A stretch of 64,000 nucleotides of DNA from the NCBI GenBank assembly GCA_028283605.1, contig JAPWKH010000020.1, forward strand, positions 39,041-103,040. The letters are read 5' to 3'. The notes below the pieces were generated by a model. The model worked only from the letters and a program-made list of their open reading frames with translations, did no database searches and was not told where the DNA came from. Positions 17,529 to 27,628 of the stretch are shown one piece after another (the stretch's first letter is position 1; each line of letters opens with the position of its first letter). Source of the DNA: Arachidicoccus sp. (lineage in GTDB: Bacteria > Bacteroidota > Bacteroidia > Chitinophagales > Chitinophagaceae). A program made the position numbers and the translations under genes.

Positions 17529-18764
17529 ATGTCAGAAGTATCAGTTTTAGCCGATACGGCAAACTATTATATACAATTGGAAGAACAATATGGAGCGCAT
17601 AATTATCATCCGTTGCCTGTGGTTTTGGAAAGAGGCGAAGGTGTTTTTGTCTGGGATGTGGAAGGCAAAAAATATTTTGATTATTTAAGCGGATATTCGG
17701 CTTTAAACCAAGGACATCTTCATCCAAGAATTATAAAAGCATTAATCGATCAGTCGCAGAAACTCACACTTACCTCGCGCGCTTTTTACAACAATCAATT
17801 GGGCGAATTTGAAAAATACATTACTTCACTCTTTGGTTTCGATAAAGTATTGCCAATGAATACCGGTGCGGAAGCTGTGGAAACGGCTTTGAAACTTGCG
17901 CGCAAATGGGCTTATAAAGTAAAAAATATTGATACCAACGAAGCGCGTATTATTACCGCAGGCAATAATTTTCATGGCCGTACTATTTCCATCATTTCTT
18001 TTAGTACCGATGCCGATTCTAAGAAAGAGTTCGGCCCATACACGCCAGGTTTTATTTCTATTCCGTACAACGATTTAAATACGTTGGAAGAATTTCTTCA
18101 GCAGGAAAAAAATATTGCAGCCTTTTTAGTTGAACCTATTCAGGGCGAAGCCGGCGTTGTAGTTCCTGAAGAAGGTTATTTAAGCAAGGCAAAGTCTTTG
18201 TGCGAAAAATATAATGTGCTGTTTATTGCAGATGAAATTCAAACCGGACTGGCACGCACAGGAAAAATGCTGGCATGCGATCATGAAAATGTAAAACCGG
18301 ATATTCTTATTCTTGGAAAAGCATTGAGCGGCGGCACATTGCCCGTAAGCGCTGTATTGGCGGATGATGAAATAATGCTTACCATTTTACCCGGAGAGCA
18401 TGGGTCTACTTACGGCGGCAATCCTCTGGCTTGCGCTGTAGCCGTAGAATCTTTGAAAGTATTGGTGGAAGAAAACATGGCGGATAATGCGGAAAAAATG
18501 GGAAGCCTTTTCCGTAGCGAAATAGCTAAAATAAATATTCCTTTAATTAAAGAAGTTCGTGGCAAAGGCCTGCTCAATGCAATTGTAGTAAATCATCCTG
18601 ATGAAAATGCCGCATGGAATATTTGCCTGCAACTCCGGGATGCCGGCCTTCTGGCAAAACCAACGCATGGCGATAAAATCCGCTTTGCACCACCTTTGAT
18701 TATAAATGAACAACAGATGCTGGAGAGTATTTCAATTATAAAAACCGTATTTGAGAGATTTTAA
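17529..18764 (+). CDS. rocD: Ornithine-oxo-acid aminotransferase
   Basis: This PLP enzyme converts ornithine and 2-oxoglutarate to glutamate semialdehyde and glutamate, linking arginine and proline metabolism. The 411 residues align with the class III aminotransferase fold. Visible are [22 protein letters not shown] at the N-terminus, the cofactor loop [14 protein letters not shown], the PLP-contacting [11 protein letters not shown], and the Schiff-base Lys in ILGKALSGG, followed by [12 protein letters not shown]. The N-terminal signature distinguishes it from acetylornithine and GABA transaminases. No arginase or other arg/pro gene is adjacent. Confidence 0.93.
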   Translation: MSEVSVLADTANYYIQLEEQYGAHNYHPLPVVLERGEGVFVWDVEGKKYFDYLSGYSALNQGHLHPRIIKALIDQSQKLTLTSRAFYNNQLGEFEKYITSLFGFDKVLPMNTGAEAVETALKLARKWAYKVKNIDTNEARIITAGNNFHGRTISIISFSTDADSKKEFGPYTPGFISIPYNDLNTLEEFLQQEKNIAAFLVEPIQGEAGVVVPEEGYLSKAKSLCEKYNVLFIADEIQTGLARTGKMLACDHENVKPDILILGKALSGGTLPVSAVLADDEIMLTILPGEHGSTYGGNPLACAVAVESLKVLVEENMADNAEKMGSLFRSEIAKINIPLIKEVRGKGLLNAIVVNHPDENAAWNICLQLRDAGLLAKPTHGDKIRFAPPLIINEQQMLESISIIKTVFERF

Positions 18765-18797
18765 TTTCTCTTTTCAGAATTATGCTTTATAAAAAAA

Positions 18798-18838
18798 TCT
18801 ATTGCTTCCTTATGCATTAAGCTTATCGAAGCAATAGA
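18798..18838 (-). terminator. Terminator between convergent rocD and barrel-protein genes
   Basis: TCTATTGCTTC and GAAGCAATAGA form an 11-bp stem with a 19-base loop. The adjoining run of seven A at 18791-18797 gives a T-run on the minus strand, so it mainly terminates the barrel-protein gene. Confidence 0.7.
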
Positions 18839-18864
18839 TAAATATAATTGTATAAAACAGTTTT

Positions 18865-19716
18865 CTACATCAAGCTCAGTCCGATCCCGATAGAGTAAGG
18901 ATTGATAGTAGGGCCGGCTCCGCTTCTCAATAGCGGCGTTAATTGATAAGTTCCGTAAAGGGTAAATATGCCCAAGCTTGCGCGAAATGTAGCATCGGCT
19001 TTCGTAGTATTGAAATATTTCTTATCATATATTTTTTCGATATAGCCTGATCCTTTTTGCGTTTGACCGTTTGAACTTACCAAGTTTTTACCTTTGCTGT
19101 GCGCTTGCAATAAAAATCCACCTTTCAAACCAACAGCGAAACGCAAACCTTTGGATGGATCTTCAATGTTATTACTCCAGCGTATTTCTAATGGAATTTC
19201 AACATAGCTGAAAACCAATTTAAATTTTTTAAAAGATGTACTTGAATTTCCACTTCCATTCTTTGTTATAGATAATGTAGATGAACTGCCTGCAATATCT
19301 GCATATTTCCCATTCATGAAAGCATTATCGCTGCTGTAACCGATACCGTATCCTAAGCTGTAATGCGGATTGGATTTAAATGCATGATCCAACATAAAAG
19401 CAGCATTGAACTCTCTGCTGAAACCATGCAATGTATAATCGCCCGTAGCATTTGCCCAACCTAAAAATCCAAACTGGAACATAAAGTGGTCAATAGCTCT
19501 TTTATTTAAATCGTATTTGGCGTATTTATTTTTTACAGCTTCATTAGAACTTTTCTTATTTACGTTTTTGGCAGCATTCAACAAGGAATCCGTTGTAATT
19601 GTTGCAGGAGATAATGTATCTGTAACCTGCGCATGCAATGCGCCGAAAGAAAAAATTGCCGCGATGGCGAATATATATTTTTTATTGCCGAATAAAATTT
19701 TGCCTGAATACGCCAT
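18865..19716 (-). CDS. PorT-like outer-membrane beta-barrel protein
   Basis: A 283-residue protein with a signal peptide (hydrophobic about 12-28, ending in LHAQ), a short polar linker, and alternating beta strands from about residue 75, such as YSLGYGIGYSSD, FSYVEIPLEIRWSNN, LRFAVGLKGGFLLQAHSKG and a terminal YSIGIGLSLM. The EIPLEIRW phrase is typical of the PorT/outer-membrane-protein beta-barrel family in Bacteroidota. Some members assist type IX secretion, most are uncharacterised. It is monocistronic. Confidence 0.75.
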   Translation of the reverse strand: MAYSGKILFGNKKYIFAIAAIFSFGALHAQVTDTLSPATITTDSLLNAAKNVNKKSSNEAVKNKYAKYDLNKRAIDHFMFQFGFLGWANATGDYTLHGFSREFNAAFMLDHAFKSNPHYSLGYGIGYSSDNAFMNGKYADIAGSSSTLSITKNGSGNSSTSFKKFKLVFSYVEIPLEIRWSNNIEDPSKGLRFAVGLKGGFLLQAHSKGKNLVSSNGQTQKGSGYIEKIYDKKYFNTTKADATFRASLGIFTLYGTYQLTPLLRSGAGPTINPYSIGIGLSLM

Positions 19717-19881
19717 TTTATAATTTTATGATTGGCAAATGTAAATTAATTGTTCATGTAAGGTGTTAAAATCTTAGTAAATAATTTCATTAAATATATT
19801 TATAAATTTATATAAATATTTAAAAAATACTTTCTCTTATTCCGATATTACTTTTAAAAGAAAGTTTATATATTATTACTT

Positions 19882-19889
19882 TATTTTTG
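19882..19889 (+). promoter_or_regulatory. Candidate -7 box of the pheT promoter
   Basis: TATTTTTG fits TAnnTTTG, 34 bp before the pheT ATG. The -33 region is AT-rich without a clear TTG. Confidence 0.4.
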
Positions 19890-19923
19890 CCTGATTTTAA
19901 TATAACATAAAGACATATTATTA

Positions 19924-22341
19924 ATGACGATTTCTTACAAATGGCTAAGTGAATATTTACCCGAAATAGTTGAGCCTGAAAAATTATCAGAAATACTTAC
20001 TTCTGTGGGTCTTGAAGTAGAGAGCTTAGAAAAATATGAAAGCATTAAAGGTGCTTTGAAAGGATTGGTAATCGGAGAAGTGATAAGCTGTGAACAACAT
20101 CCAAATGCGGATAAGCTAAAGCTGACTACAGTAAATATTGGCACAAACGAAATCCTAAAAATAGTTTGCGGAGCACCCAATGTAGCTGCCGGCCAAAAAG
20201 TAGTTGTGGCGCCTGCGGGTACAACAATTTTTCCTTCTAATGCTAACCCGGTTACTATGAAAATTGCCAAAATACGCGGCGAAGAAAGTTTCGGGATGAT
20301 ATGCGCAGAAGATGAAATAGGCCTGAGTGAAAATCATACAGGAATAATTGTATTGCCGGATGATGTAAAACCCGGAACAAACGCTTCGGAATATTTTTCT
20401 GTTTATGAAGATTATATTTACGAAATAGGTCTTACGCCAAATCATATGGACGCAATGAGCCACATAGGTGTTGCACGGGATGTATCTGCATATTTAACGC
20501 ATCATAATCAACACAAAGCAACTTACAAAATTCCTTCGGTAGAGAATTTTACTCCGGATAATAATAATGCAGCTATTGCAATACAAGTTGAGAATACAGC
20601 AGCTTGTCCGCGTTATTCCGGCATTACAATTTCCAACATCAAAGTAGCGGCATCGCCACAATGGTTGCAAAACAAACTAAAAGCCATCGGTATCAGAAGT
20701 ATCAATAATATTGTAGACATTACCAATTTTGTATTGCACGAAACCGGGCAGCCGCTGCACGCTTTCGATGCAGACACGATTATTGGTAATAAGGTAATTG
20801 TAAAAAATTTACCGGAAGGCACACCGTTTATTTCTCTGGATGAGAAAGAGCGTAAACTTTCTTCAAACGATTTAATGATTTGCAATGCAGAAGAAGGCAT
20901 GTGTATTGCCGGCGTATTTGGCGGAGCAAAAAGCGGCGTAAAAGAAAGTACCAAAAACATATTTTTAGAAAGCGCTGTTTTTGATGCTACAACGATTCGT
21001 AAAACATCTATCTGGCACGGGCTGCGTACGGATGCTGCCGTACGTTTCGAAAAAGGCGTAGATATATCCAATACTGTTTATGCATTGAAGCGCGCCGCGC
21101 TGTTGATAAAAGAAATTGCCGGCGGCGAAATAAGTTCAGGCATCGCGGATATTTATCCTGTAGAAAAAGAAAAAACACAAGTAACATTATCTTATAATTA
21201 TTTAAAAAAACTGAGCGGCAAAAATTATTCGCCGGAAACTGCAGAAAATATTTTAGAATCGTTGGGTTTTGAAAAAATTAAAAAATCAGCTGAAGAAATT
21301 ACCGTAGCTGTTCCTTTCAGCAAACCTGATATTAGTTTGCCTGCCGATCTTGTGGAAGAAATTATTCGTATTGACGGATTGGATAACATTGCTATTCCTT
21401 CATCTGTGCAAATATCTCCTGCAATAGATACATTGGGTTTTAAAGAAGATTTGCGTGAGAAAATTGCCACATTCCTCGCAGGAATCGGTTTCAGCGAAAT
21501 CATGACCAACTCCATTACCAACAGCAAATATTATAATGAAGATATACTTGCTTCTACCGTAAAAATGATCAACAGCCTTAGCGCGGATTTAAATGTATTG
21601 CGCCCTTCTATGCTGGAAACCGGGCTGGAAAGTATTGCATATAATATTCACAGAAAAAATTCTAACTTGCAATTTTTCGAATTCGGCAAAACATATACTA
21701 CATCCGGCATTGGTAATTATCACGAAACGGAACATTTATCTTTATACCTTACAGGAAAAAACCATGAAGATGAATGGAATGAAAAAAGCAAACCTGTTGA
21801 TTTTTATTTTGCAAAAGGAATTGCAAATGCAATATTGAATGTATTGAACATCGGTAAAGCTGAATATAAGAATGAAGAAAACGAAAATGGATTATCAATT
21901 ATTTTACAGGCACAAATTATTGGCAAAATAATTGAAGTAAGCAAAGCAGAAAGAGATTTATTTGAAATAAAAACACCGGTCTTTTTTATAGATATTGATT
22001 TTGGTAAATTATTATCAATTAAAGAAACTGATAAGATTATTTATAGCGAAGTACCGCGTTTCCCAACCATACAGCGCGATTTGGCAATGGTGGTAAACAG
22101 GAATATTCAATATGAGAATATCAGGTCTGTGATTCAGTCGCAGCATATATCAATCCTGAAGCAGACAAGATTGTTTGATATTTTTGAAAGTGATAAATTA
22201 GGGGCAGACAAAAAATCATTTGCCGTGAATTTCACTTTTTCCGATAAAGAAAAAACTTTAACCGATAAAGATGTAGATACGGTGATGAATAAATTGATCA
22301 GAAGTTTTGAGGAAAAATTAAATGCAGATATAAGAAAGTAA
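19924..22341 (+). CDS. pheT: Phenylalanine-tRNA ligase beta subunit
   Basis: The beta subunit pairs with PheS in an alpha2beta2 enzyme that charges tRNA-Phe. The 805 residues follow the bacterial order: N-terminal domain (TISYKWLSEYLPE), EMAP-like tRNA-binding domain at about 40-150 (HPNADKLKLTTVNIG, KIRGEESFGMICAEDE), and B3/B4 editing domain (about 205-380, GQPLHAFDAD). Then come B5 (about 400-470), the catalytic-like core (LVEEIIRIDGLDNI, VLRPSMLETGLE) and the C-terminal FDX-ACB anticodon-binding domain (VPRFPTIQRDLAMVV). pheS is not adjacent. It leads a likely operon with the coiled-coil gene (20 bp gap) and zapA. Confidence 0.96.
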   Translation: MTISYKWLSEYLPEIVEPEKLSEILTSVGLEVESLEKYESIKGALKGLVIGEVISCEQHPNADKLKLTTVNIGTNEILKIVCGAPNVAAGQKVVVAPAGTTIFPSNANPVTMKIAKIRGEESFGMICAEDEIGLSENHTGIIVLPDDVKPGTNASEYFSVYEDYIYEIGLTPNHMDAMSHIGVARDVSAYLTHHNQHKATYKIPSVENFTPDNNNAAIAIQVENTAACPRYSGITISNIKVAASPQWLQNKLKAIGIRSINNIVDITNFVLHETGQPLHAFDADTIIGNKVIVKNLPEGTPFISLDEKERKLSSNDLMICNAEEGMCIAGVFGGAKSGVKESTKNIFLESAVFDATTIRKTSIWHGLRTDAAVRFEKGVDISNTVYALKRAALLIKEIAGGEISSGIADIYPVEKEKTQVTLSYNYLKKLSGKNYSPETAENILESLGFEKIKKSAEEITVAVPFSKPDISLPADLVEEIIRIDGLDNIAIPSSVQISPAIDTLGFKEDLREKIATFLAGIGFSEIMTNSITNSKYYNEDILASTVKMINSLSADLNVLRPSMLETGLESIAYNIHRKNSNLQFFEFGKTYTTSGIGNYHETEHLSLYLTGKNHEDEWNEKSKPVDFYFAKGIANAILNVLNIGKAEYKNEENENGLSIILQAQIIGKIIEVSKAERDLFEIKTPVFFIDIDFGKLLSIKETDKIIYSEVPRFPTIQRDLAMVVNRNIQYENIRSVIQSQHISILKQTRLFDIFESDKLGADKKSFAVNFTFSDKEKTLTDKDVDTVMNKLIRSFEEKLNADIRK

Positions 22342-22361
22342 CTTTAAAGCTGTTTTTTAAA

Positions 22362-22643
22362 ATGGAAAATTTGCAATTACAAAGTCTGGAGGATAAGCTC
22401 CAAAAATTGATGCTACGTTTTGAACAGTTGAAAAAAGAAAACAATAAACTAAAAAGCGAAGTAAATAATCTGCAAACAGCACTCGTACTTGCAAATAAAA
22501 AAACAGCACAGCTTCAGCAAAAAAACGATGCGCTCGCAATAGGCATTCAACATAAAAGTCCTGAAGAAAAAAAACAGTTACAATCGAGAATAGATGCTTA
22601 TTTAAAAGAAATTGACAAATGCCTTTCTCTGTTAGATGCTTAA
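22362..22643 (+). CDS. Short coiled-coil protein upstream of zapA
   Basis: A 93-residue protein that is almost wholly coiled coil (heptads through about residues 5-65: LQSLEDKLQKLMLRFEQL, NNKLKSEVNNLQTALV), with a final helix QSRIDAYLKEIDKCLSLL. Its place between pheT and zapA and its coiled-coil form recall ZapB-like division proteins, but I have no motif for that. The stop overlaps the first in-frame ATG of zapA by 8 bp and lies 5 bp before the more likely zapA start, so the two are coupled. Confidence 0.7.
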   Translation: MENLQLQSLEDKLQKLMLRFEQLKKENNKLKSEVNNLQTALVLANKKTAQLQQKNDALAIGIQHKSPEEKKQLQSRIDAYLKEIDKCLSLLDA

Positions 22644-22647
22644 AAAA

Positions 22648-22938
22648 ATGATTGATTTAATAGTTATACAAGTTGTGATCGGAGACAGAAATTTTCGTTT
22701 GAAAATAAATAAAAACGACGAAGAAATAGTACGTAAAACGGTAAAGCTGGTGAATGATAAAGTACTTGAATTTAAAACCAATTTTGCCGGAAAAGATATG
22801 CAGGATTATGTTTCAATGGCACTTCTTTGGTTTGCAACAGAACAAAACAAAGCTGGCACATTTATGATATCCCAGCAGGAAACAAATCAAAAACTCAGCA
22901 AACTGGAAAATCGGCTAAACAAATTATTGGAAGAATAA
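22648..22938 (+). CDS. zapA: Cell division protein ZapA
   Basis: ZapA bundles FtsZ filaments at mid-cell. The 96-residue product has the ZapA pattern: a small N-terminal beta domain (IQVVIGDRNFRLKINKNDEE), a central helix (VRKTVKLVNDKVLEFK) and a long C-terminal coiled coil (ETNQKLSKLENRLNKLL). YVSMALLWFATEQNK matches the conserved middle segment. I prefer the ATG at 22648 over that at 22636 because the family begins close to the first strand. It is the last gene of the pheT group. Confidence 0.85.
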   Translation: MIDLIVIQVVIGDRNFRLKINKNDEEIVRKTVKLVNDKVLEFKTNFAGKDMQDYVSMALLWFATEQNKAGTFMISQQETNQKLSKLENRLNKLLEE

Positions 22939-23012
22939 AATTTATATCAAACAACAGCCTATTAAAATCCTGATTTTTATGTATTTATAATATTCATACT
23001 AACCTTGACAAA

Positions 23013-23321
23013 ATGAACCTTACCAAAAACGGAGATCCGGATAAACACAAACCGAATGATACAGAAGATTTTTTAAACAATAAAAAATCAGGAACTGTCC
23101 AAAAGCAATATCTTATCCAATTTTTCTTTAATAAAAAAAAAGATATACTTATTATCCAAAACGCAGTACGCGTAGTAAAAATCTTCAATGCCGAAAAGCA
23201 ATTAGTACAAATTCAAACGGCTGCAAAAAACAGGGAACCCACGATCTTTGATACTAAAAAATTTAAAAAAGGAGTATATAAAGTAATTGTCGCCGACAAA
23301 CAATTTATTTTTATTAAATGA
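23013..23321 (+). CDS. Hypothetical protein with a sorting-domain-like C-terminus
   Basis: A 102-residue protein with a polar, Asp/Asn/Lys-rich N-terminus and no signal peptide. Residues about 50-102 (VRVVKIFNAEKQLVQIQ, then KKFKKGVYKVIVADKQF) resemble the last strands of the type IX secretion C-terminal domain, where a phrase like 'LxxGxYxVxV' precedes the end. Without a signal peptide it cannot be exported by that route, so it is either a cytosolic protein of similar fold or a remnant. It follows zapA by 75 bp. Confidence 0.5.
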   Translation: MNLTKNGDPDKHKPNDTEDFLNNKKSGTVQKQYLIQFFFNKKKDILIIQNAVRVVKIFNAEKQLVQIQTAAKNREPTIFDTKKFKKGVYKVIVADKQFIFIK

Positions 23322-23502
23322 ATACTTTCTTTTTTATATAAAAATTTGATAATTAATATATTTTCCCTAATTTTATAATGGTTGTTAGGTTTAATGTAAT
23401 AATAAACAACAACTGTTGTTAATGAACAAAGTATTTTAACAACTTTAAACATAACCCCCTTATACACGCAATATAATTATTAACCCTATAATTGTGGCGT
23501 TT

Positions 23503-24522
23503 ATGCTTGACAAGTTGAATATTCTTACTCGCATTATTGAGAAAATTAAGCGTTTCCCCGTTACATTTGAATCAATGAAAGAATGGATAAGATATGAAAA
23601 TATCGAAATATCCGACCGCACACTTTACCGATATTTAAAAGATACAGAGGACCTGTGTTTAAATGACGGGCATATAACTACATTCAATGGAGAATATAAC
23701 AAAAAGACATGGAAATTTGAGTATGACAACAGCAATAACGAGCTTAACGAAACAGATATTTACAGCCTTATGTTCATGTCAGGTCTTTTACCCGATGCTT
23801 TTTTCAAATCGTGGAAGGAATCAATAGAAAAAATCGAAAGAATTATTTACAAAAACCAAAGCAAAAGCAAGTTTGAATATCATTATCAGCCTTATGCCAA
23901 GCAGCAGATTCTTTTGTCTTCTTTTGGAGAACAAAAATATTCTCAGCAAGATCTCATGATTATTAATCATGCACTTTGGAGTGTATTGCATCAGCGAAAA
24001 ATTAAATTATTCTCTTCGGAAGAGCATCTTGCCGATATTTTTTGGTCTGAAGTAATGTTGCCTATGCAACTTATTTACCACGAAGGCAAATGCATTCTTA
24101 TGTGCCTGTCGGAATTTGATCTTGCCCTCCATGCAATCGATATTTCAACCATCAGCGAAATAGAAACATCTAATTGTACATTTGATTTTAACAAATATGA
24201 ATCTTTGTATGTGAATAAAAAAAACAATAGGTTCGGAATAGAAAAAAACACAGATGAAAAAGTATACAACATAGTATTGCTTTTTCATGATAAAATAAAA
24301 GAAGTATACGAAAGAAATTGGCATCATTCCCAAAATTATAAAATGCTACCCGATGGAAAAGCCGAATTTAGGCTGCATTGCGGAATTAACAATGAACTGA
24401 TTCAATGGATCCTGAAATGGGAAAAGAATGTCGAAATAATTGCCCCGTCCTTATTGCTGCATAAAGTAAGAGAATATGCTTCTACCCTTACTTGCCATTA
24501 CAAAGCAGAGACGATGATCTGA
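23503..24522 (+). CDS. WYL-domain transcriptional regulator (YafY-like)
   Basis: A 339-residue protein with an N-terminal DNA-binding winged helix (about 1-55; EISDRTLYRYLKDTEDLC recalls the HTH of DeoR/YafY-type proteins) and a WYL-like middle domain (about 150-215: KIKLFSSEE, VMLPMQLIYHEGKCILMCLS, FDLALHAIDISTISEIE). A WCX-like C-terminus follows (ELIQWILKWEKNVEIIAPSLLLHKVREY). WYL proteins bind ligands such as nucleic acids or nucleotides and often control defence genes. I chose ATG 23503 over GTG 23494. No defence genes adjoin it; a dyad lies 20 bp after its stop. Confidence 0.75.
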   Translation: MLDKLNILTRIIEKIKRFPVTFESMKEWIRYENIEISDRTLYRYLKDTEDLCLNDGHITTFNGEYNKKTWKFEYDNSNNELNETDIYSLMFMSGLLPDAFFKSWKESIEKIERIIYKNQSKSKFEYHYQPYAKQQILLSSFGEQKYSQQDLMIINHALWSVLHQRKIKLFSSEEHLADIFWSEVMLPMQLIYHEGKCILMCLSEFDLALHAIDISTISEIETSNCTFDFNKYESLYVNKKNNRFGIEKNTDEKVYNIVLLFHDKIKEVYERNWHHSQNYKMLPDGKAEFRLHCGINNELIQWILKWEKNVEIIAPSLLLHKVREYASTLTCHYKAETMI

Positions 24523-25049
24523 ATTTCTAATGTTGATATGTCGATTGTCAAAATCTGACAATGCTGAATATAGCTTTGTATATATGAAATCTCTTTTACT
24601 CTAACTAAACCCATTCTCTATGAAAAAAAATCAAACTTATCGTAATTTTTTAATCTGCTGAAACAGAATCTTCAGTAAGTTCAAAGGCTATATAAAATAA
24701 GAAAAATACCAATGCAACTTAAAAAATCAAATCAATTATAGAAATTGTATTGATTCATATATAGCTATTGTTCAGGGATTGCTTCATTACTCACAAATGA
24801 ATAGGAAAGAATTGTGTCATTTCTAATGCAGTGAAGCAGTCTCTTAAGATGTCCAATTGATATTACAATAATAGCAATTAAATATATGATAAAGTTTAAT
24901 CCTGAAATTATTTAGCTTTTTACAACTGAATTAATTCTTTTACTCTTAACTATCAATTTAAAAACTCCCTTTTCAATTCGATTTAACACCCACTTATGCC
25001 GGGCTTTTCCATATAGCCCTCACATTTTTAATCATTAAAAATTATAATT
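24523..25049. other. 527-bp intergenic region before the T9SS cargo gene
   Basis: This AT-rich stretch holds a short dyad at 24545-24561 (TTGTCA-5-TGACAA) and a 13-codon frame starting with the ATG at 24620 (MKKNQTYRNFLIC). It also contains the presumed promoter and leader of the gene at 25050. I see no other gene, RNA or repeat. Confidence 0.5.
24545..24561. promoter_or_regulatory. Short inverted repeat, possible operator
   Basis: TTGTCA and TGACAA form a perfect 6-bp dyad separated by five bases, just downstream of the WYL regulator gene. The size suits a dimeric regulator site, but no promoter element is tied to it; it has too few bases and no T-run to be a terminator. Confidence 0.3.
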
Positions 25050-27416
25050 ATGAAAAAGATCTACACACTTTTCTTATTCTTTTACGTGCTTATTACATAT
25101 TCATTTGCGCAGGTTACCATTGTGAGGCCTACGGGAGAAAATACAGGCGTAGCGCCATGGTCTGTTACGTCATCATTAGCTTCCAATAATTGGACTGTAG
25201 TCAGAACTAATATTGCCAATATGACCGATGGAGATCTTTCTACATCCGGCACATTTGGGTTATCGGTGCCATATCTCTTTCTTACAGAAAAATCTTCCGA
25301 TACGCTTTCTTTTACCATACCTGCAGGTAATAACGGAACAGTGTATGTAGAAATGGATAAAGACGCTACATCTATTGACTATCAGGGTTATAATGAACTG
25401 GTTACTGACAGTACGCCAACGGAAGGTGTTGCAAAAGTGGAACTTTATAACGGCAACGCTAAATACAATCAATCTGCCATATCAATAGATGAAAGAACAA
25501 AACCGGACGGTACATTGTATTATGCAGTGCATGCAAATTCGTATGGCGCAATATCAAAATTCAGAATAGTTATGCCAAGTAATTCCCTGTCTGCTGCACA
25601 CACCTCAGACGTTACTATTAAGGACGTCTATTGGTATACCGGTACGGCTGATATTACTGATTGCGGCAATGCTGTTAATATAATGGCTTCTTACCAATTG
25701 GACGGATTACCACTCGGAGCATTTTTTAGCGAAAATTTAAATAAGTCAATAGATGTAGAAACTGCAGCAGATACATTAACGTATACTTCTGACTGGACCA
25801 CCTCTATTGCCGGTGTCGGATTCTTTTATTTTATACATAATATATACTTCAACGGATCATCAAACACTGCAAATTCCACTGCCAGAATTGTTTTAGGCAA
25901 TGGGATAAATCTTGGTGTAAACCTAACCGGCAATTTGCACAAACTTATTTTTAAAAATAAAGGGCAAGCAGTATATCAAACCGGCTGGGAAACTTTCTCA
26001 GTTTTAAATATTCTGGGAATACAGGATTATACAAAACAAGTTATATATGCAACATCTCCTGTGCCTTACGACGAAGTAGATGTACTTATCGGAATAGCGG
26101 GTGTAAATGTTGCCAATGTTGGGCAATTGTTTAGATTATATGGAGTTAACCGTACTCCGAATGCCCCGGCTATTTCTTCCAATACTTTATGGAGCGAATA
26201 TGGCAAAACCGCTACTCTTTCCGCAACAGGGGTTGGAAGCACCTATGTTTGGAACAAAAGTACAGAAGGCTCTTATCAAATTTATGATACAAGCACTGCC
26301 ACATATAAGGATACCACTGTTACACAACCGGTATATGAATCAAACGGCGGGTTAATTGCTACAACTACAGGAACGCCCACAACCGGAGCATATTCTACAA
26401 CTACTTGGACTACGCCAGGCACACTCTCAAAAGATTCTACATTTTTTGTAGCATCCATTTTGCTGAGTTGTTCAAATGATACTTCAGCTTACGCGCCAGC
26501 CAATGTTTATTTATATTCAACGCCTGCAGTAGTAAGTGCTCCTGTAGCAAATCCCACCTCAAATGCTGTTACACTGAGCTGGGGAATTCCGCACGAATAC
26601 AAAGTAACCAATATTTATGTTCAAAGGCGAGTTCATGGTGCTGCGGATACTACTTGGAGTACAATTAGTACTGTCAATAGCATAGCAACTGAACAAGACG
26701 GTTCTACTGTATCAAATACGATAGATACTTCAATTAATGGGACAGATACAACTTTTACTGAAAAAGATTCGACAAAATATAGTTATACTGATGAGACGGC
26801 TGAAGCAGTACCCTATGATTATCGCATTTTAATTAATGACAGAAAAGGTGTCGCATCAAATACAGTTGTTTCCGCATTTAGCACTCTTCCGGTTACTTAT
26901 GCCAAAGATTTTGCCGGCACAGTTACCACAAGTGGCAATGTTTTGACATGGGCTACGGCACAGGAAATAAACAATAAAGGATTTAATATACTGCGCAGTA
27001 CGGATAAAATTTCGTGGACTAATATTGCTTGGCAACCAAGTGAAGTCATAAACGGAAAAGGAACCGATTACAAATATGTTGATAATACAGCGGGTAAAGG
27101 AATTAATTATTACCAATTGCAACAAGTAGACCTTGATGGCCATACTTCAAATAGTGAAATAATTTCTTTAAATAGCGAAGGAAGTGTTATTACCATATAT
27201 CCTAATCCTGTACAAAGCACGCTTTATATAAATAATACTTTAGCCGGATCTTCCTATAAAATAGTAAACATCGCGGGTAAAGTATTTTTATCCGGCAAAA
27301 TTAGTAACGACAAAACGAATATAGATGCTTTGTCTTTAACGCCGGGATTATATATTGTAGAATTACTGGATCAAAATGGAGAAAAACTGAAAAGCTTTAA
27401 ATTCATTAAAAAATAA
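25050..27416 (+). CDS. Secreted protein with type IX secretion C-terminal sorting domain
   Basis: A 788-residue exported protein. It has a signal peptide (1-20, ending in SFAQ), and beta-rich N-terminal domains with a possible discoidin/jelly-roll character (about 25-200). An Ig-like segment follows (about 380-480) and a fibronectin-III-like domain at about 490-600 (SNAVTLSWGIPHEYKVTNIYVQRR). The common pre-CTD module comes next (TWATAQEINNKGFNILRSTD, NYYQLQQVDLDGHTS). The C-terminal sorting domain covers about 710-788 (ITIYPNPVQSTLYIN, LTPGLYIVELLD, FKFIKK). Type IX substrates cross the outer membrane and are anchored to A-LPS or released. No enzymatic motif is visible; an adhesion or binding role is inference. 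Confidence 0.88.
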   Translation: MKKIYTLFLFFYVLITYSFAQVTIVRPTGENTGVAPWSVTSSLASNNWTVVRTNIANMTDGDLSTSGTFGLSVPYLFLTEKSSDTLSFTIPAGNNGTVYVEMDKDATSIDYQGYNELVTDSTPTEGVAKVELYNGNAKYNQSAISIDERTKPDGTLYYAVHANSYGAISKFRIVMPSNSLSAAHTSDVTIKDVYWYTGTADITDCGNAVNIMASYQLDGLPLGAFFSENLNKSIDVETAADTLTYTSDWTTSIAGVGFFYFIHNIYFNGSSNTANSTARIVLGNGINLGVNLTGNLHKLIFKNKGQAVYQTGWETFSVLNILGIQDYTKQVIYATSPVPYDEVDVLIGIAGVNVANVGQLFRLYGVNRTPNAPAISSNTLWSEYGKTATLSATGVGSTYVWNKSTEGSYQIYDTSTATYKDTTVTQPVYESNGGLIATTTGTPTTGAYSTTTWTTPGTLSKDSTFFVASILLSCSNDTSAYAPANVYLYSTPAVVSAPVANPTSNAVTLSWGIPHEYKVTNIYVQRRVHGAADTTWSTISTVNSIATEQDGSTVSNTIDTSINGTDTTFTEKDSTKYSYTDETAEAVPYDYRILINDRKGVASNTVVSAFSTLPVTYAKDFAGTVTTSGNVLTWATAQEINNKGFNILRSTDKISWTNIAWQPSEVINGKGTDYKYVDNTAGKGINYYQLQQVDLDGHTSNSEIISLNSEGSVITIYPNPVQSTLYINNTLAGSSYKIVNIAGKVFLSGKISNDKTNIDALSLTPGLYIVELLDQNGEKLKSFKFIKK

Positions 27417-27451
27417 TTATTAAAAACACATTATTTAATCAACCAACTAAG

Positions 27452-27480
27452 GCTGTCTCATGTTCGAGGCAGCTTTTTTT
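27452..27480 (+). terminator. Terminator of the T9SS cargo gene
   Basis: GCTGTCTC pairs with GAGGCAGC (8 bp with one G-T pair, 6-base loop), followed by seven T. Confidence 0.85.
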
Positions 27481-27628
27481 ATTTTTAAATAAATGAACTG
27501 AATATTTTTAAACGAGTGAATTCAACAATAAAAAGTTAATATTATACTCAATTCATTATCATATCCAAATACGCTGTTTTTTTGTACTAATCTTTCTTAA
27601 ATAACTTGAAAATAAAACTGTTTACAAA

